Positions 32,073-41,982 of a DNA stretch of 64,000 nt are shown one piece after another. Each line of letters begins with the position of its first letter. Within the stretch, counting starts at the first letter, position 1. The stretch is from Candidatus Edwardsiibacteriota bacterium (GTDB lineage Bacteria; Edwardsbacteria; AC1; EtOH8). The notes beneath the pieces are model-generated. The model was not told the origin of the DNA, did no database searches, and saw only the letters and a program-made list of their open reading frames with translations. The position numbers and the translations under genes were made by a program. The stretch spans positions 19,782 to 83,781 of the forward strand of contig JAGVNJ010000039.1 in assembly GCA_020053305.1 (NCBI GenBank), read 5' to 3'.

Positions 32073-35000
32073 ATGTTCAACATTAAATTGAACAAGTGGG
32101 TCTATCTGGGGGTCGCAGGGTTGCTATTGACAATAATAATGGCAGCCGTTTTCTTTTTCTTTCGAAGCAAGGGAGTGAGCGGGCGGCGGGAACGGGGGCT
32201 TGAGGTGACCGCCCAGCCCGGGGGTGAATTACGCGACATTCCGGGGGAAATATCGTTTTATTTCTCAAGGTCATTCATGGGAGCCGAAGGCATAGAGATT
32301 CCGGCTGACAGCATGGGTAATTATATTGAGATTGATCCGCCGCTGCCGGCCTCTGGCATCTGGGCCTCGGAAAGGCGGTTCGAACTGAGGTTCCTTAAAA
32401 AACCCCTTCCTGAGGTCAGGTATAATATCAAAATGAAGAGGCTGCCCCTGATGATAGAGGCGCCCAAGATGCCAACCTATAAATTCTGGTTCGCCACCCC
32501 AAAATTCGGGCTGAACAGCATTGTGTTGAAATCGGTGGTGAACGAAATGGCCCAGATCACCATCTGTTTCAATTATCCTCCGGAAACCGACAACATCGAA
32601 AGATTCATTGAAATCAGGGATTCAAAAAAGAAGAATGTCAAAATATCAAATGTCAGGATAGTAAATGACCGGGAGTTGATAATCACGGTTCCGGTGGCAA
32701 GCGCCCCGCAGCAGTATACCGTAACGGTTAAGAAGGGACTTAAAAGCAAACTGGGGGTGTCGTTGCGGGATGAAACCGAAAAGCTGATACCGGTGGGGTT
32801 CAAGACAGGTCCAATGACCGTTGAGAATGCCCGGGCCGAAGAGATAGACGAAGGTTTCATGCTGTCATTCCGCATGTCCGCCATGGCAGCTCATGATGGA
32901 GAACTGGAGATATACGAGGATAACCTGGCCGATCTGGTGGTGATCGATCCTGAGATCGATTACCAGGTCACCGCCTCCAACGCCGGCGTTTTCGTGACGG
33001 CCGATTTCATGCCGGAGAAGAGCTACAAGGTCACCCTTAAGGCCGGCGTCTCCTCACTGACCGGGGATATTTTGCAGCAGGATTATACCCAGGAATTTAC
33101 CATGCCCAAGAGAAAAGAGAAACTCCAGTTCGTATATCGCGGCCGTTATTTCGGCAAGAACGGGGCCTGGACTCTGCCACTGAAGGTCTCCCAATTTCCG
33201 GAGGTTACCATAGATGTCATTTATATGCCCCCGGAGAACGTTCTGTTCTGGCATCTCAAGGAATACGGCAATACCAGAAATATATCCAACCTGGGGGAAA
33301 CAGTTGTCTCCGGTTACAAGGTCCCCTTGGAAAACGGCGCCAAGGAACAGGTGGCCGACATTGACCTGAGGGAACTGATAAAGGACCTGCATAAAGGGCT
33401 GTACCTGATAGAAGCCTCCGGCCGGAATAAGAACAAATACGGCTCCGATCGGGTGGCGGTGGTGATATCGGACATCTCGCTGATAGCCAAGTGGAATGAA
33501 CGCACCATCTTCATCTGGGCGATGAATTCGGCCACCCTGAAGCCGGAGAGCGGGGTGGACATTGAAGTGCGCAGTTCCAAGAACTTCCTGGCCGGAAAGG
33601 GCAGCACCGACAACGGGGGTTTCTGCTCCATTCCGGTGCTCAAAGAAGGCCGAGATCCTTACGTGATCTTTGCCCAAAAAGGGAACGAGTGGACCTACGC
33701 TCACGTCAGTTCGCTAAGGCTGCCCATGGAGGCTTACGATGTATCGGGCGAGTCCCCGGATGCCCCGTACAACGCCTACCTTTATCCGGAGCGCGACCTG
33801 TACCGTCCGGGAGAGGAGGTAAAGTTCGGCATCCTGGTCAGGGAAAAGGGCACTTATCGCGGTCTTGCCATTCCGGTCCGGGTCAATGTCAGAGACCCGC
33901 AGGGGAGGGATTACCAGTCGCTTTCCGGGACCACCGACGACTGCGGCCTTAGGGAGTTCCGTTTTCCCACCGCTCCATCTTCGCCTACCGGAAAATACAT
34001 GTTGCAACTGGTGATAGGCGATAGGACCATATATTCGAGCCATGTGATGGTGGAGACCTTCGTGCCGGAAAGAATGAGGGCGGAACAGAAATTCCCGGAG
34101 AAGCCGGATATATACAAAAAGATAAACATGAAGATAAACGCCGAATTCCTGTTCGGGGCGCCGGCATCGGATGAAGAATATAGCATCAAGCTTAGGGCAG
34201 AGGAAGTGCCGATGGCCGTTTCCGGGTATTACGGTTATTTCTTCGGACGAGTGCCGTTCGGAAAAGACAAAACACCGTCATGGGAATCGGAAACAGAATC
34301 CGGCAGCCTGGACAGCAAAGGCAAGGCAGAGGTTGATTTTCAGGTGGGAAGTTCCGTCAAATTCGACCAGCCAGTCAGACTCAGGAGCCTGCTGACCGTG
34401 ACCGAGGGAGGCAGTGGCCGGGTCACTTCCAGGATGACTGAGAAAATGGCCTACACCAGGCCGTTCTACATCGGGATCAAGCCGACCGGCACCAGGATAG
34501 CGGCCGGAGTGCCGATGGAGGTCAAGGGCATCCTGCTGGGCCAGGACCAGTCGCTTTATACCAGGAAGGCCAAACTGTATTACCGGGTATATCGGCTTTC
34601 ATATTATTACAACTACGGCTATGATGACGACTATTATTATGACGATTATTACTGGAGCGCCCGGGTCAATAAACTTCCGGTGACCTCCAAGAAACAGGTG
34701 ACCGCGGCGGACGGGAAATTCAGCTTCAATTTTACCCCCAACACCAACTACAACGATTATCTGGTGGAAGTGGTTGACGAGGGCAACGGGACGGTGTCCC
34801 AGGCTAAGATCTCCGGCTGGGGTTGGTGGTACGGCGGCGAGGAGAAGGTGCAGTCACCCGAGGTGATTCCGATCCGTTTGGATAAGAAGGAATACGATGC
34901 CGGCGATGAGGTGAAGGTCGAGGCCCTGGTTCCCTTCGATGGGAACGTTCTGTGGACGGTCGAGTTGGACACGGTGTACATCACCGAGTGGAGCCAGGCC

Positions 35001-37421
35001 AAAGGAGAGGTGGCTTCGTGGAGTTTCAAGGCCCCCAAGGGAGTTTCCACCGTCTATGTCAGCGCGTTGCTGGTCAGATCGGGCGGGAACTATATGGTCC
35101 AGCGCGGTTTCGGGGTGCAGCGGGTCAGGATCCGTCCTGTCAGCCTGAAGCTGGACCTGACCTTGGAGACACCGGATAAGATAAAACCCGGAGAGGAACT
35201 GACCGTCAAGGTCAGGACCGGCGGCCAATTCAAGGGAACCATCGCGGTGGTGGACGAGGGCATCCTCCAGATAACCGATTTCCAGACGCCTGACCCGTTC
35301 AGCGGCATCCTGAGGGATCTGCGGCTGTATATCAAATCGGCCGAATCCTTCGGCTGGATCATGAAAAAGTTCATGGACAGGACCGGCGGGGACTTCGCCG
35401 CCAGAGAGAAAGAATTCCCCGAAGCCAGGTTCGCCAGGATAGTGTCATCGTGGAGCGGTATTCTGGAAAGCGGCCGGGACGGGGTCATTATCTATAAGGT
35501 GAAGATCCCTGAATATAACGGAAAACTTAGGGTGATGGCGGTGGGGGCCAGCGATAGCAGGTTCGGCTCCTGCCAGGCCGATGTCATTGTAAAGAGCGAC
35601 GTGATAGTAACGCCCACCATCCCGCGTTTCATGTACACCGGCGATGAGTTCAGCTTCCCGGTGACTCTGATCAACACCACCAACACTTCTCGGAGTGTCT
35701 CGCTTTCCGTCAACCCCAAAGGCTTCAGTGTGAAAGGCGACAGAAAGGCGTCTGTAGCGCTGAAGGCTCAGGAGAAAGTCACCCAATGGGTGGAGTGTAT
35801 CGCCGGCGAGGATCCCGGTTCACTGGAGATGACGATCGAAGCCTCAACGCAGGGCGTGAGCTATAAAGACCAGTTTACCATTCCGCTGTATCCGAACGTG
35901 CCGTTCATAACCGAGACTGAATACCACGATATCAAATCCGGGGGAAAGCTCGACTTAAAAGCATATTTCAACGACTGGTATCCCCGGGCCCATCAGGCCA
36001 GGGTGATGGTATCGGTGCTGCCGGGCCTGTCCAGGCTGAACCATTTCCAGTACGTGATCCATTATCCCTACGGCTGCATAGAGCAGACATCGACATCGAC
36101 CCTAGTTCTGCTGCGACTTTCCTCCCTTCTTCCGGCAATAGCCCCGGAGATCGAAAAGGAGAAATATACCTCCATGGTCAATCACGGCATCAATCGCCTG
36201 GTATCCATGCAGACCATCTCTGGGGGTTTTGCCTACTGGCCGGGCAATAGCGAGCCGTGTAAATGGGGGAGCGGTTATGCTACCCTGGTACTGCTGGAGG
36301 CTAAAAAGGCCGGTTTTGTAGTGCCTGATGGAGCGCTTAATGCGGCCCTGAACTATCTTGACGCCATGCCGGAAAAATCCGGCCTGGTTTATTATGTGCT
36401 GGCGCGCGGCGGAGTCCTTCAGAAGAAGCCAGAAGCCGTTGACCGGATAATAACCCTGGCTCAGAAGGGCGATTACAGCGCCTTGGGAATGCTATGGGCC
36501 GCAGGGACGGCCTTTGAGTCGGGGCGGACAGAACAGGCCAAGGCCATCCTCCGGGCCGCGCTTAACAGGACCCCGGAGAATGTCCGCCGATATAGCGACG
36601 ATTTTTACAGCCGGATGCAGTATGGCGGAATCAAACTGTACATGATAGAGAACATAGAGCCCGGGACCGAGGCCGAGAAGCAAGCGGTGCTTCAGGTCTC
36701 CCAGGACCTTTCGGGCAAGTGGAGCTGGTATTATTCCACCCAGGACCTGGCTTGGAACCTGCTGAGCCTGGGGCTGTATGCCGATAAACATCCGGCCGGT
36801 GGTCAGCTGGGCGAACTTAGGGTGGACGGCAAGGTTCAGAAGCCCAGAGACCTGAAGACGGTCAGTTCGTGGACGCTGTCCAATCCGGGAAACAGCGGAG
36901 AGCTCGAGCTCAAGTCGTTGTCCGGGTCCGATCTGTTCGTCAGCATTGAGAACAAGGGATTTTCCAAGACCAGGAAGGCCTTTGAGGCGTCTTCCACTGG
37001 CCTTGTCATCGAAAAAACCCTGCTCTCTTATACCGGTTCGGCGGTAACCTCGGCCAGGCAGGGCGATATCCTGCTGATGAAGATAGCAGTGAAGACCGTC
37101 AGCGGGTATTATGATAACGTAGCTGTGGAGGCCCCATTGCCAGGAGGATTGGAAATAGAGAACCCCCGGCTGGGCAGAGGCGACCTGCCGCAATGGACCA
37201 GCGACAGCCGTAATTTGTGGATGCCTGATTATGTCGATGTCAGGGATGACAGGGTGATCATCTTCGGGCGTCTCTCCTACGGCCTCCAGTATTATTATGT
37301 TCTGCTCAGGGCGGTCACCCCGGGCAAATATTTCCTGCCGCCGGCCAGTGCGGTTATCATGTACGATCCCGAAAAGAATGCCCATACAGGTGCGGGTAGC
37401 TTTGATATATATAAACGGTAA
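32073..37421 (+). CDS. Bacterial alpha-2-macroglobulin (thioester type)
   Basis: 1782 residues from ATG 32073 with GAGGGG upstream. One N-terminal membrane helix (about 10-30), repeated MG beta domains, MG2-type core (NAYLYPERDLYRPGEEVKFG), a bait-like middle region, the alpha-2-macroglobulin family segment (SSWSGIL...YNGKLRVMAVGASDSRFG), and a complement-like helical toroid with thioester GCIEQ (C1335 to Q1338). Traps attacking proteases by cleavage of the bait and covalent capture; in bacteria it sits in the periplasm. A Tyr/Asp-rich stretch at about 836-861 has 13 Tyr and 5 Asp in 26 residues. The pbpC gene overlaps its end, the classic pairing for wall repair. Confidence 0.95.
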   Translation: MFNIKLNKWVYLGVAGLLLTIIMAAVFFFFRSKGVSGRRERGLEVTAQPGGELRDIPGEISFYFSRSFMGAEGIEIPADSMGNYIEIDPPLPASGIWASERRFELRFLKKPLPEVRYNIKMKRLPLMIEAPKMPTYKFWFATPKFGLNSIVLKSVVNEMAQITICFNYPPETDNIERFIEIRDSKKKNVKISNVRIVNDRELIITVPVASAPQQYTVTVKKGLKSKLGVSLRDETEKLIPVGFKTGPMTVENARAEEIDEGFMLSFRMSAMAAHDGELEIYEDNLADLVVIDPEIDYQVTASNAGVFVTADFMPEKSYKVTLKAGVSSLTGDILQQDYTQEFTMPKRKEKLQFVYRGRYFGKNGAWTLPLKVSQFPEVTIDVIYMPPENVLFWHLKEYGNTRNISNLGETVVSGYKVPLENGAKEQVADIDLRELIKDLHKGLYLIEASGRNKNKYGSDRVAVVISDISLIAKWNERTIFIWAMNSATLKPESGVDIEVRSSKNFLAGKGSTDNGGFCSIPVLKEGRDPYVIFAQKGNEWTYAHVSSLRLPMEAYDVSGESPDAPYNAYLYPERDLYRPGEEVKFGILVREKGTYRGLAIPVRVNVRDPQGRDYQSLSGTTDDCGLREFRFPTAPSSPTGKYMLQLVIGDRTIYSSHVMVETFVPERMRAEQKFPEKPDIYKKINMKINAEFLFGAPASDEEYSIKLRAEEVPMAVSGYYGYFFGRVPFGKDKTPSWESETESGSLDSKGKAEVDFQVGSSVKFDQPVRLRSLLTVTEGGSGRVTSRMTEKMAYTRPFYIGIKPTGTRIAAGVPMEVKGILLGQDQSLYTRKAKLYYRVYRLSYYYNYGYDDDYYYDDYYWSARVNKLPVTSKKQVTAADGKFSFNFTPNTNYNDYLVEVVDEGNGTVSQAKISGWGWWYGGEEKVQSPEVIPIRLDKKEYDAGDEVKVEALVPFDGNVLWTVELDTVYITEWSQAKGEVASWSFKAPKGVSTVYVSALLVRSGGNYMVQRGFGVQRVRIRPVSLKLDLTLETPDKIKPGEELTVKVRTGGQFKGTIAVVDEGILQITDFQTPDPFSGILRDLRLYIKSAESFGWIMKKFMDRTGGDFAAREKEFPEARFARIVSSWSGILESGRDGVIIYKVKIPEYNGKLRVMAVGASDSRFGSCQADVIVKSDVIVTPTIPRFMYTGDEFSFPVTLINTTNTSRSVSLSVNPKGFSVKGDRKASVALKAQEKVTQWVECIAGEDPGSLEMTIEASTQGVSYKDQFTIPLYPNVPFITETEYHDIKSGGKLDLKAYFNDWYPRAHQARVMVSVLPGLSRLNHFQYVIHYPYGCIEQTSTSTLVLLRLSSLLPAIAPEIEKEKYTSMVNHGINRLVSMQTISGGFAYWPGNSEPCKWGSGYATLVLLEAKKAGFVVPDGALNAALNYLDAMPEKSGLVYYVLARGGVLQKKPEAVDRIITLAQKGDYSALGMLWAAGTAFESGRTEQAKAILRAALNRTPENVRRYSDDFYSRMQYGGIKLYMIENIEPGTEAEKQAVLQVSQDLSGKWSWYYSTQDLAWNLLSLGLYADKHPAGGQLGELRVDGKVQKPRDLKTVSSWTLSNPGNSGELELKSLSGSDLFVSIENKGFSKTRKAFEASSTGLVIEKTLLSYTGSAVTSARQGDILLMKIAVKTVSGYYDNVAVEAPLPGGLEIENPRLGRGDLPQWTSDSRNLWMPDYVDVRDDRVIIFGRLSYGLQYYYVLLRAVTPGKYFLPPASAVIMYDPEKNAHTGAGSFDIYKR

Positions 37422-39714
37422 CATACGCAAACTGACGGCATATTGCCTGCCGGCACTGGCGGTTTCCTGTTTGCTGGGTCTTTTGCTGTGGCCGTTGCCA
37501 GAATCAATTGCTCCGTCCTATTCCAGGGTGGTCCGGTTCTCCGACGGCAGCGTGATGAGGACCTATATCTCAACTGACCAAAAGTGGAGGATCTTTCTGC
37601 CGCTGGAGAAAATCGACCCGTTGTATATCAGGACAACACTGGCCTATGAGGATCGGTGGTTCTACTGGCACCAGGGAGTCAATCCGGTGTCATTGGCCAG
37701 GGCCCTCTACCTTAACTTAATGGCCGGACGTGTGGTCTCCGGCGGGTCTACCATCTCCATGCAGCTGGCCAGACTTTCGGAGCCTAAACCACGCACGGTC
37801 GTTTCAAAATTATGGGAGATCTTCAGGGCTTTCCAGTTCGAGCTGCGCCTGGGCAAGAGGAGGATATTTGAGCTCTATCTTAACCTGGCCCCGTACGGCG
37901 GGAACGTTGAGGGGATCGGGGCAGCCTGCTTGGGCTATTATGGACGGCTGCCGGACAGGATGACCCCTGAGGAATCGGCCTTCCTGGTATGGCTGCCGCG
38001 CTCGCCCTCGCTGAAAAGGCGCAGGGATAAGACCTCGCCTATCGACGGGCGTGATAAGGTGCTGGACATTATGCGCCGGCGCGGTCTGATCGATGACGGG
38101 CAATACCGGCGCAGCCTGAAAGCCGCCATACCATCGAAATTCAGGCAGTTTCCCTGCATGGCCCCGCACATGGCCGATTACCTGGTGCAGTCATACCAGG
38201 AAAGGAACGATATTATCAGCACTATCGACCGAGATATTCAGCTTAAATCCGAAAGCATACTCAGATCTTACGACAAGAAGATGGAGCTGGCCGGAGCCTC
38301 GAACGCCAGCCTAGTGGTTATCGATAACCGGACCCGCCGGGTCAGGGCGGTGGTGGGATCGCTGGATTATTTTGACAGTCAGAGACAGGGACAGGTGCGC
38401 GGCTTCGCTTCGTTCCGTTCTCCGGGATCGACCCTAAAACCGTTTCTTTACATACTTTCGCTTGAAAGGGGGCTGATAAATCCGGAAATGCTGTTGGAGG
38501 ACGCTCCCTACAAATTCGGAGCCTTTTCCCCGGTCAATTTTTCTGAGAACTGGAGCGGATTGGTCAGGGCCGAGGACGCCCTGTCCCGTTCACTCAATCT
38601 TCCCTTCGTAATGATGCTCAGAAGGTACGGATATTCCCGGTTCGAAAAAAAAATAAGGGAGCTGGGTCTGATCGGGCCGCTGGAATATGGCAGCTACGGG
38701 CTTCCGATCATAACCGGCGGCATGGATGTCCGGCTGCTGGACCTGGCCAACGCCTATGCCAGCCTGGCAAAAGGGGGAAGTCACGGAAAACTGCTGCTGC
38801 TGGAAACCGATACTGCTGGAGACGAAAAGCAGGTATTCAGGCCTGGTGCGGTTTGGCTGGCCCTGCAGGCGCTGGGAAAGAAGGATCGGCCGGACGCGCC
38901 CAATGTCTCCCGTTACACCATGCCCAAAGGCAGGATATTCTGGAAGACAGGCACATCCTTCGGCCGGCGGGATGCCTGGAGCCTGGGTTTTCTCAAGGAC
39001 TACACCGTAGGGATCTGGACTGGCAACTTCTCCGGAGAGGGTTCGGACAGCATCGTGGGAGCGCTGGCTGCGGCGCCGGTGATGTTCGATGTTCTCAGGG
39101 CGCTGGAAGATAATTTCCCTCGAGAACTCCCCTGGGAAAGAGAAGCCAAATCCGAGATAGACATCATTCCGGTCTGCGCCTATTCGGGATATAAGGCGGG
39201 ACCGTACTGCCCGAAGACCAAGCTGGTAAAATCCCTTAAGAATGCCGAACCTTTCCAGCCCTGCCCCTTTCACCAGAATTTCATCGTCGAAAAAAGAACC
39301 GGCTACCGGGCCAGTCCCTGGAAGAACTACCAAAAAGGGGAACTGACCGAAAAGGTATTTTTGGTCTATCCCTCGCAGGTTCAGTTGGTGATGGCAGGGC
39401 AGGGACGGGAGCCCCAGTTTGGTCCTCAGCAAAGAGTAGACAAGAATAAAAAGAGTCTGGAACTGGTCAGTCCGGTCGACGGATCCCTCTATCTGGTCCC
39501 GTTTGGGGTCAGAAACACCGGCAGCATTCCCCTACAAGCTTTCACTGCCGGTGGAGGGAAGATACACTGGTTCGTCAACGATGTCTATGTAGGCGACACG
39601 GAATCCTGGGAGATACTGGAGTTGGAACCCAAAGGATCGCTAGTCAGGATAACGGCCCAGGACGATATGGGCACCAGTAGGTCGGCCAGAGTGGAAATAC
39701 GAACTGAGAGATAA
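37378..39714 (+). CDS. pbpC: Penicillin-binding protein 1C
   Basis: 778 residues from ATG 37378, overlapping the macroglobulin gene by 44 nt; GTG 37390 and TTG 37402 are also possible, none with a strong ribosome site. A membrane anchor is followed by the GT51 glycosyltransferase (EDRWFYWHQGVNP, GGSTISMQLARL), then the transpeptidase with active-site serine in SPGSTLKPF (SxxK), SLN and KTGTS, and the C-terminal PBP1C domain with a Cys-rich segment (CAYSGYKAGPYCPKTK, PCPFHQN). Repairs wall damage left when macroglobulin is engaged by attacking proteases; the pairing is known for YfhM/PbpC. Confidence 0.95.
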   Translation: MPIQVRVALIYINGNIRKLTAYCLPALAVSCLLGLLLWPLPESIAPSYSRVVRFSDGSVMRTYISTDQKWRIFLPLEKIDPLYIRTTLAYEDRWFYWHQGVNPVSLARALYLNLMAGRVVSGGSTISMQLARLSEPKPRTVVSKLWEIFRAFQFELRLGKRRIFELYLNLAPYGGNVEGIGAACLGYYGRLPDRMTPEESAFLVWLPRSPSLKRRRDKTSPIDGRDKVLDIMRRRGLIDDGQYRRSLKAAIPSKFRQFPCMAPHMADYLVQSYQERNDIISTIDRDIQLKSESILRSYDKKMELAGASNASLVVIDNRTRRVRAVVGSLDYFDSQRQGQVRGFASFRSPGSTLKPFLYILSLERGLINPEMLLEDAPYKFGAFSPVNFSENWSGLVRAEDALSRSLNLPFVMMLRRYGYSRFEKKIRELGLIGPLEYGSYGLPIITGGMDVRLLDLANAYASLAKGGSHGKLLLLETDTAGDEKQVFRPGAVWLALQALGKKDRPDAPNVSRYTMPKGRIFWKTGTSFGRRDAWSLGFLKDYTVGIWTGNFSGEGSDSIVGALAAAPVMFDVLRALEDNFPRELPWEREAKSEIDIIPVCAYSGYKAGPYCPKTKLVKSLKNAEPFQPCPFHQNFIVEKRTGYRASPWKNYQKGELTEKVFLVYPSQVQLVMAGQGREPQFGPQQRVDKNKKSLELVSPVDGSLYLVPFGVRNTGSIPLQAFTAGGGKIHWFVNDVYVGDTESWEILELEPKGSLVRITAQDDMGTSRSARVEIRTER

Positions 39715-39738
39715 TACATTTTGCGTCCTGGTTAGGGC

Positions 39739-39767
39739 TTGCTTTTTTTGTCTTTTAAGTGTATAGT
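39739..39767 (+). promoter_or_regulatory. Promoter of nitronate monooxygenase-like gene
   Basis: TTGCTT (39739-39744), 17-nt spacer, TATAGT (39762-39767). Leaves a leader of about 150 nt which contains the long hairpin at 39800-39893. Confidence 0.5.
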
Positions 39768-39799
39768 TACCATACAACAGTCGCACTTCTTTTGGATGG

Positions 39800-39893
39800 G
39801 CCGGCGGATATTTCGATGGGTGATTTCCGGCGACACCAGGCAGTGGGGCAATATCAGCCATAGCCTGCCGGATATCACCACAGAACCGCCGGC
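39800..39893 (+). ncRNA. Long imperfect hairpin in the leader
   Basis: Nested pairing over 94 nt: GCCGGCGG (39800-39807) with CCGCCGGC (39886-39893); GGTGAT-TT-CCGGC (39819-39831) with GCCGG-AT-ATCACC (39867-39879) with one T/T mismatch; AGGC (39838-39841) with GCCT (39863-39866). It lies between the promoter and ATG 39929, with 35 nt to the ribosome site. It has no T tract. It could be a structured regulatory leader or a palindromic repeat; it matches no riboswitch I recognise. Confidence 0.5.
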
Positions 39894-39928
39894 TTGCTAT
39901 GCATAAGCCTTCAAAGGATGATTTGCAC

Positions 39929-41011
39929 ATGAATGAAATAAAAGAATTAAAGATAGGCGATCTGGCCATAAAACTCCCCATAATTCAGGGCGGTATGGGG
40001 GTTGGTGTTTCCCTGGCAGGCTTGGCTTCGGCGGTGGCCAATAATGGCGGAGTGGGCACCATAGCGACCGCCGGCATTGGGATGTTCGAACCGGATTTCA
40101 ATACCAATTATCTGGAGGCCAATATCCGGGCCTTAAAGAAGGAGATCCAAAAAACCAGAAGACTTACCAAAGGCATCCTGGGAGTCAATATCATGGTGGC
40201 CCTTTCCAACTATGCCGACCTGGTCAAGACATCCATCGAAGAGGAGATCGATATAATCTTCTCCGGGGCCGGACTGCCATTCAACCTGCCGGAGTTCTTA
40301 AACAGGGATTCCAAGACCAAGCTGGTGCCGATCGTCTCCTCCGGCCGAGCGGCGGCCATCATCGCTAAAAAATGGTCCGATAAATACAACTACCCTCCCG
40401 ATGCCATAGTGGTGGAGGGCCCCAAAGCCGGAGGGCATCTGGGGTTCAAGGCAGAGCACCTGGACGATCCCCGTTATACCCTGGAGAATCTGATCCCCGA
40501 AGTCATCGAGGCCATTAAACCTTATGCCGAAAAGTACGGGAGGCCCATTCCGGTGATCGCCGCCGGCGGGATATATACCGGGGAGGATATCTGTAAATTC
40601 CTGTTGATGGGAGCCGCCGGGGTCCAGATGGGCACCCGTTTCGTCACCACGACGGAGTGCGACTCGTCCATAAAATTCAAGCAGGCCTATATTGATTCAA
40701 ATCAAAACGATGTGACCATAATCAAAAGCCCGGTGGGAATGCCGGGCCGAGCCATCCGCAACAAGTTTATCGAGGATGTCAGCCGGGGGGAGAGAAAGCC
40801 GTTCACCTGTCCGCATCACTGCATTATAACCTGCGACTTCAAGAACACCCCGTATTGCATCGCCCTGGCGCTGATAAACGCCCAAAAGGGACTGCTGGAT
40901 GAAGGTTTCGCCTTTGCCGGCGCCAATGCCTACCGGGCCACGGAGATCATCTCGGTCAAGGAATTGATGGATACTATAATGGAGGAATACCGCCAGGCCT
41001 GCCAGAACTGA
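39929..41011 (+). CDS. Nitronate monooxygenase / FMN enoyl reductase-like protein
   Basis: 361 residues from ATG 39929, preceded by AAAGGATG; an ATG ten codons earlier lacks a ribosome site. TIM-barrel FMN enzyme of the NMO/FabK family: IQGGMGVGVS, GVNIMVALSNYADLV, FSGAGLPFNLP, EGPKAGGHLGF, AAGGIYTGEDICKFLLMGAAGVQMGTRF. It also has a Cys-rich C-terminal part (CPHHCIITCDFKNTPYC). May be a nitroalkane oxidase or an enoyl-ACP reductase; FabK usually has a different C-terminal region, so NMO-like is preferred. It stands alone. Confidence 0.85.
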   Translation: MNEIKELKIGDLAIKLPIIQGGMGVGVSLAGLASAVANNGGVGTIATAGIGMFEPDFNTNYLEANIRALKKEIQKTRRLTKGILGVNIMVALSNYADLVKTSIEEEIDIIFSGAGLPFNLPEFLNRDSKTKLVPIVSSGRAAAIIAKKWSDKYNYPPDAIVVEGPKAGGHLGFKAEHLDDPRYTLENLIPEVIEAIKPYAEKYGRPIPVIAAGGIYTGEDICKFLLMGAAGVQMGTRFVTTTECDSSIKFKQAYIDSNQNDVTIIKSPVGMPGRAIRNKFIEDVSRGERKPFTCPHHCIITCDFKNTPYCIALALINAQKGLLDEGFAFAGANAYRATEIISVKELMDTIMEEYRQACQN

Positions 41012-41061
41012 TCAGGCCCTGGTTCATATGTCGGCAAATGGCCGGTTTGGATCTATACCGT

Positions 41062-41098
41062 AAGCTCTGCGTTTTAACTGCGCAGGGCTTTTTGTTTG
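41062..41098 (+). terminator. Terminator after NMO-like gene
   Basis: AAGCTCTGCG / CGCAGGGCTT stem with an 8-nt or so loop, followed by TTTTGTTT. Confidence 0.8.
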
Positions 41099-41099
41099 T

Positions 41100-41225
41100 C
41101 ATTCTCGAGAAACTTGTCCTCGCGGAGGCGGGGATCGGTAATCCATGGTTTAATGGGACGCTGATTTTCGCAGATTTTACTGATTTGGTTTATCCACTCC
41201 GCCAAAGGCGGATCGAAGTGGCACT
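41100..41225. repeat. Composite dispersed intergenic repeats
   Basis: CATTCTCGAGAAACTTGTCCTCG with a nested hairpin CGGAGGCGGGGATCGG, then ATCCATGG, then GGGACGCTGATTTTCGCAGATT, then TCCGCCAAAGGCGGATCG. The GAAACTTGTCCTCG core recurs at 63970-63987 at the window end. No gene is supported in 41012-41353; a 69-codon ORF here lacks family features. Confidence 0.6.
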
Positions 41226-41353
41226 AAGACTTATTTTAAAACTTTAAACAATTTACATCTGCTATGCAGCTACCATTGATGTTATTTAATATTTCCTTGA
41301 TTTTATCGACACTTTAAGTGTATATTTATTCCAACTTAATCGTTAGGATCGAA

Positions 41354-41962
41354 ATGCAACAGGGACAAATCGAGGTTATCTGCGGATGCATGTTCAGCGG
41401 CAAGACCGAGGAGCTGATCCGCCGGCTCAAGCGGGCCACCTACGCCAGGCAGAAAGTACAGATATTCAAGCATTCGTTCGATACCCGCTACGATGAGTTG
41501 TGCATCACCACTCATTACGGCCTGAAACTTCCCACCGTCACCTGCCTGACCGCCGGTGATATCATAGGCGCAGTGGATAATAAAATTCAGGTGGTGGGCA
41601 TAGACGAGGTGCAATTTTACGGGGACGATATAATTCCGGCCATCGAGGAGATAGCCCATCAGGACATCCGGGTGATAATCTCCGGGCTGGATATGGATTT
41701 CCGGGGCGAGCCCTTCGGGCCGATGCCGCAGCTGTTGACTCTGGCCGAAAAGGTGGACAAGCTCTCTGCCATCTGTTCAATATGCGGCGAGCCGGCCACC
41801 CGCACCCAGCGGCTTTTGGACGGCCATCCGGCGCCCTATGACAGCGAGGTGGTCTCGGTGGGCTCCACCGAGAAGTACGAGGCCCGCTGCCGTAAATGCC
41901 ACGTAGTACCCAATAAACCGGGCAAACAGCCGTTCAGCATGTCGCCCCAGATGGAGATCTAA
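41354..41962 (+). CDS. tdk: Thymidine kinase
   Basis: 202 residues of the TK1 type, phosphorylating thymidine to dTMP with ATP in the salvage pathway. P-loop CGCMFSGKTEELIRR, Walker B IDEVQFYGD, the lid LDMDFRGEPFGPMP, and a zinc ribbon (CSICGEPA and CRKCH). The ATG at 41354 is chosen because GGATCGAA lies before it; an earlier ATG 41318 is less likely. Confidence 0.95.
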   Translation: MQQGQIEVICGCMFSGKTEELIRRLKRATYARQKVQIFKHSFDTRYDELCITTHYGLKLPTVTCLTAGDIIGAVDNKIQVVGIDEVQFYGDDIIPAIEEIAHQDIRVIISGLDMDFRGEPFGPMPQLLTLAEKVDKLSAICSICGEPATRTQRLLDGHPAPYDSEVVSVGSTEKYEARCRKCHVVPNKPGKQPFSMSPQMEI

Positions 41963-41982
41963 ATCTAAGTGAAGGTAAAAGT

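Noticed and set aside
41038..41247. A 69-codon frame after the NMO-like gene
   Set aside because: It covers a terminator and dispersed repeats and has no ribosome site or homologue-like features.
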